A DNA stretch of 64,000 nt from Bog-1198 sp963727045. GTDB lineage: Bacteria > Pseudomonadota > Gammaproteobacteria > Steroidobacterales > Steroidobacteraceae. Shown piece by piece: positions 62,432 to 64,000 of this stretch (positions are counted from its first letter, which is position 1; each line of letters starts with the position of its first letter). Under the pieces are notes generated by a model. The model saw only the letters and a program-made list of their open reading frames with translations, did no database searches and was not told the DNA's origin. The position numbers and the translations under genes are program-made. The stretch spans positions 248,001-312,000 of the forward strand of contig CAVSES010000001.1 in the NCBI GenBank assembly GCA_963727045.1, written 5' to 3'.

Positions 62432-63059
62432 GGGTCTTGTGTCGATACTCGCAAAGATCCGCGATGATGCAGGTGGGGCACGACGGCGCGCGGGCCTTGC
62501 AAACATACCGCCCGTGCAGAATCAGCCAGTGATGCGCGTCCATCAGAAACTCGGCCGGCACCAATTTCAAGAGCTTGTCCTCGACCGCGCGCACCGTCTT
62601 GCCGCGCGCCAAACCCGTGCGATTCGCGACGCGAAATATATGAGTGTCCACCGCCATGGTGGCTTCTCCGAACGCCGTGTTCAAGATGACATTGGCGGTT
62701 TTTCTGCCGACGCCCGGCAGGCGCTCGAGTTCCTCACGCGAGGCGGGCACTTCACCGGCATGCTGCTCGAGCAACAGGCGGCAGGTTGCGATGATGTTCC
62801 TGGCCTTGTTGTTGTAGAGCCCGATCGACTTGATGTATGCGGACAGACCGGCAACTCCCAGGGCCAGCATCGCCTGCGGCGTATTGGCATCGCGGAACAG
62901 GACCGCAGTGGCCTTGTTCACGCTCTTATCCGTGGCTTGGGCAGACAGCATCACCGCCACCAAGAGTTCGAAAGGTGATCGAAAGACCAATTCGGTGCGC
63001 GGGGCCGGGTTGGCTGCGCGCAGTCGCGTGAATATCGCGCGCCTCTTCGCCTCGTTCAC
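62418..63059 (-). CDS. nth: Endonuclease III
   Basis: A 213-residue DNA glycosylase/AP lyase that removes oxidised pyrimidines. It contains the helix-hairpin-helix LPGVGRKTANVILN with the catalytic Lys, the catalytic Asp in VDTHIFRVANR, and four Cys for the [4Fe-4S] cluster spaced C-x6-C-x2-C-x5-C (CKARAPSCPTCIIADLC). The ATG at 63059 overlaps the rnfB stop by four bases. Confidence 0.97.
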   Translation of the reverse strand: MNEAKRRAIFTRLRAANPAPRTELVFRSPFELLVAVMLSAQATDKSVNKATAVLFRDANTPQAMLALGVAGLSAYIKSIGLYNNKARNIIATCRLLLEQHAGEVPASREELERLPGVGRKTANVILNTAFGEATMAVDTHIFRVANRTGLARGKTVRAVEDKLLKLVPAEFLMDAHHWLILHGRYVCKARAPSCPTCIIADLCEYRHKTHARI

Positions 63060-63613
63060 CGAGCGCCCGGCTGCGGCACGGCCGCTTTCTTGGCGGCGAG
63101 TTCGCGCCGGCGGTCATCCGCCCGCCTCAGCAGGCGGGCGTTATGCGCGACGTAGCGCATGCGATTGAGGGCAGGCTGATTGCCGGCGCCTTGCGCTGCT
63201 TCCTTGATCTCGATGCAATCGACCGGACAGGGGGGCAGGCACAGTTCGCAGCCCGTACAGCGTTCTGCAAGAACGGTATGCATGTATTTTGCGGCGCCTA
63301 CGATGGCATCCACGGGGCAGGGCGCGAGGCAGCGCGCGCAGCCGATGCAGCGCGATTCATCGATCCAGGCCACGCGCGGCGGAGTCTCCTCGCCGTGGAT
63401 CGGATTCAAGGGCAGCGGGGGCCTGCCCAAAAGAGCGGCCAGGGCCGATATGGTGGCGCTGCCGCCCGGCGGGCATTGATTGATCTCGGCCGCGCCGCTC
63501 GCGAGGGCGGCCGCGTACGGCTTGCAGCCGTCATACCCGCAACGGGTGCATTGCGTTTGAGGGAGCAACGCGTCGATGCGCGCCGCGAGTTCGGGCGCGG
63601 GCTCGTGGACCAT
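63056..63613 (-). CDS. rnfB: RnfB/RsxB-type electron-transport iron-sulphur protein
   Basis: A 185-residue protein with an N-terminal [4Fe-4S] binding motif (QTQCTRCGYDGCKPYA ... NQCPPGG) and two ferredoxin-type clusters (CIGCARCLAPCPVDAI and CTGCELCLPPCPVDCI). It lacks the N-terminal membrane helix of E. coli RnfB, as do the copies found between metG and nth in many beta/gammaproteobacteria. No other rnf genes are in view, so its redox partner is unknown; a role with Nth's cluster is possible but unproven. Confidence 0.9.
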   Translation of the reverse strand: MVHEPAPELAARIDALLPQTQCTRCGYDGCKPYAAALASGAAEINQCPPGGSATISALAALLGRPPLPLNPIHGEETPPRVAWIDESRCIGCARCLAPCPVDAIVGAAKYMHTVLAERCTGCELCLPPCPVDCIEIKEAAQGAGNQPALNRMRYVAHNARLLRRADDRRRELAAKKAAVPQPGAR

Positions 63614-63614
63614 G

Positions 63615-64000
63615 TTATTTGATGCGCATACCGGGCGTCGCCCCCATGTCGGGCGACAGGATGAAGATGTCCTTTCCGCCGGGACCCGCGGCCAGCATCA
63701 TGCCCTCCGACGTGCCGAAGCGCATTTTTCGGGGCTCCAGATTTGCGACGACGGCGATGAGGCGGCCTGCCAGGCTCGTATGATCGTATGCCGCGCGGAT
63801 GCCGGCAAGAATTTCACGCTCGCCGAGCTCGCCGAGATCGATGCGCAATTTCAGAAGCTTGTCGGCGCCGGGCACGAGATCGGCACTCAACACCCTGGCA
63901 ACACGAAGGTCGACCCGCAGGAAATCGTCGATCGAAATCAAATTGCCCTCGACCGCCGCCGCCGCCGCAAGCGTGGCGGCATCGGAGGCTCGCGGCGCGG
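63615..64000 (-). CDS. metG: Methionyl-tRNA synthetase, C-terminal tRNA-binding domain (5' part off the right edge)
   Basis: The frame is open to the window edge. About 19 upstream codons form an Ala-rich linker (ASDAATLAAAAAVEGN), then a complete OB-fold tRNA-binding domain: ISIDDFLRVDLRVARVLSAD, VPGADKLLKLRIDLG, IVAVVANL-like strand IAVVANLEPRKMRFGTSEGM and MLAAG. This is the C-terminal dimerisation/tRNA-binding domain of MetG. A free-standing CsaA-like protein is less likely because of the linker and the metG-rnfB-nth order. Confidence 0.88.
   Translation of the reverse strand, partial: APRASDAATLAAAAAVEGNLISIDDFLRVDLRVARVLSADLVPGADKLLKLRIDLGELGEREILAGIRAAYDHTSLAGRLIAVVANLEPRKMRFGTSEGMMLAAGPGGKDIFILSPDMGATPGMRIK

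Overview
The window is GC-rich, densely packed bacterial chromosome from a Gram-negative organism. It encodes a TonB-dependent receptor, an autotransporter, a porin and LpxL-type acyltransferases. The gene orders aceE-aceF-lpdA (with a lipoyl domain fused to E3) and metG-rnfB-nth-DUF1841 are typical of beta/gammaproteobacteria. I favour a gammaproteobacterium of the Xanthomonadales/Nevskiales/Steroidobacterales kind, but that placement is inference from gene content. I see no rRNA, tRNA, CRISPR array, insertion sequence or phage.

Left part (1-12100): a CHASE4-type hybrid sensor kinase cut by the left edge, then a loosely packed stretch with a BLUF photoreceptor, an alpha/beta-hydrolase remnant, a UBP-type zinc finger protein, a glyoxalase-fold protein and a secreted protein. 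A CocE-type hydrolase and a large autotransporter with tandem passenger repeats follow.

Catabolic block (12111-21808): five minus-strand genes lie in the order TonB receptor, ammonia-lyase homologue, two Rieske oxygenases and an MFS transporter. The lyase lacks the Ala-Ser-Gly triad needed for the MIO cofactor, and one Rieske enzyme has Glu where Asp usually bridges the iron centres. A divergent LysR regulator and a guanidine-modifying hydrolase adjoin. I infer uptake and breakdown of a nitrogenous compound, possibly a betaine, in which a quaternary amine is eliminated.

Middle (22441-34112): mixed metabolic genes (phosphoesterase, nitroreductase, old yellow enzyme, class C beta-lactamase relative, nucleotide-transporter-like protein, TPP enzyme) and a translationally coupled cupredoxin/porin pair.

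Putative conflict or signalling cassette (34216-40345): four tightly coupled genes encode a degenerate-SIR2/TIR protein, a membrane-anchored nSTAND1 ATPase with a long helical repeat region, a PGDYG-like protein and a four-helix membrane protein. This is the best candidate for an undescribed system.

Right part (40519-64000): a lipid-tailoring group (two acyltransferases, acyl-AMP ligase with ACP, frameshifted P450), a GAF-PAS-PAS-GGDEF-EAL protein, and housekeeping genes nadC, grxD, rnt, pyrC, a leucyl aminopeptidase, aceE-aceF-lpdA, nth, rnfB and the 3' part of metG.
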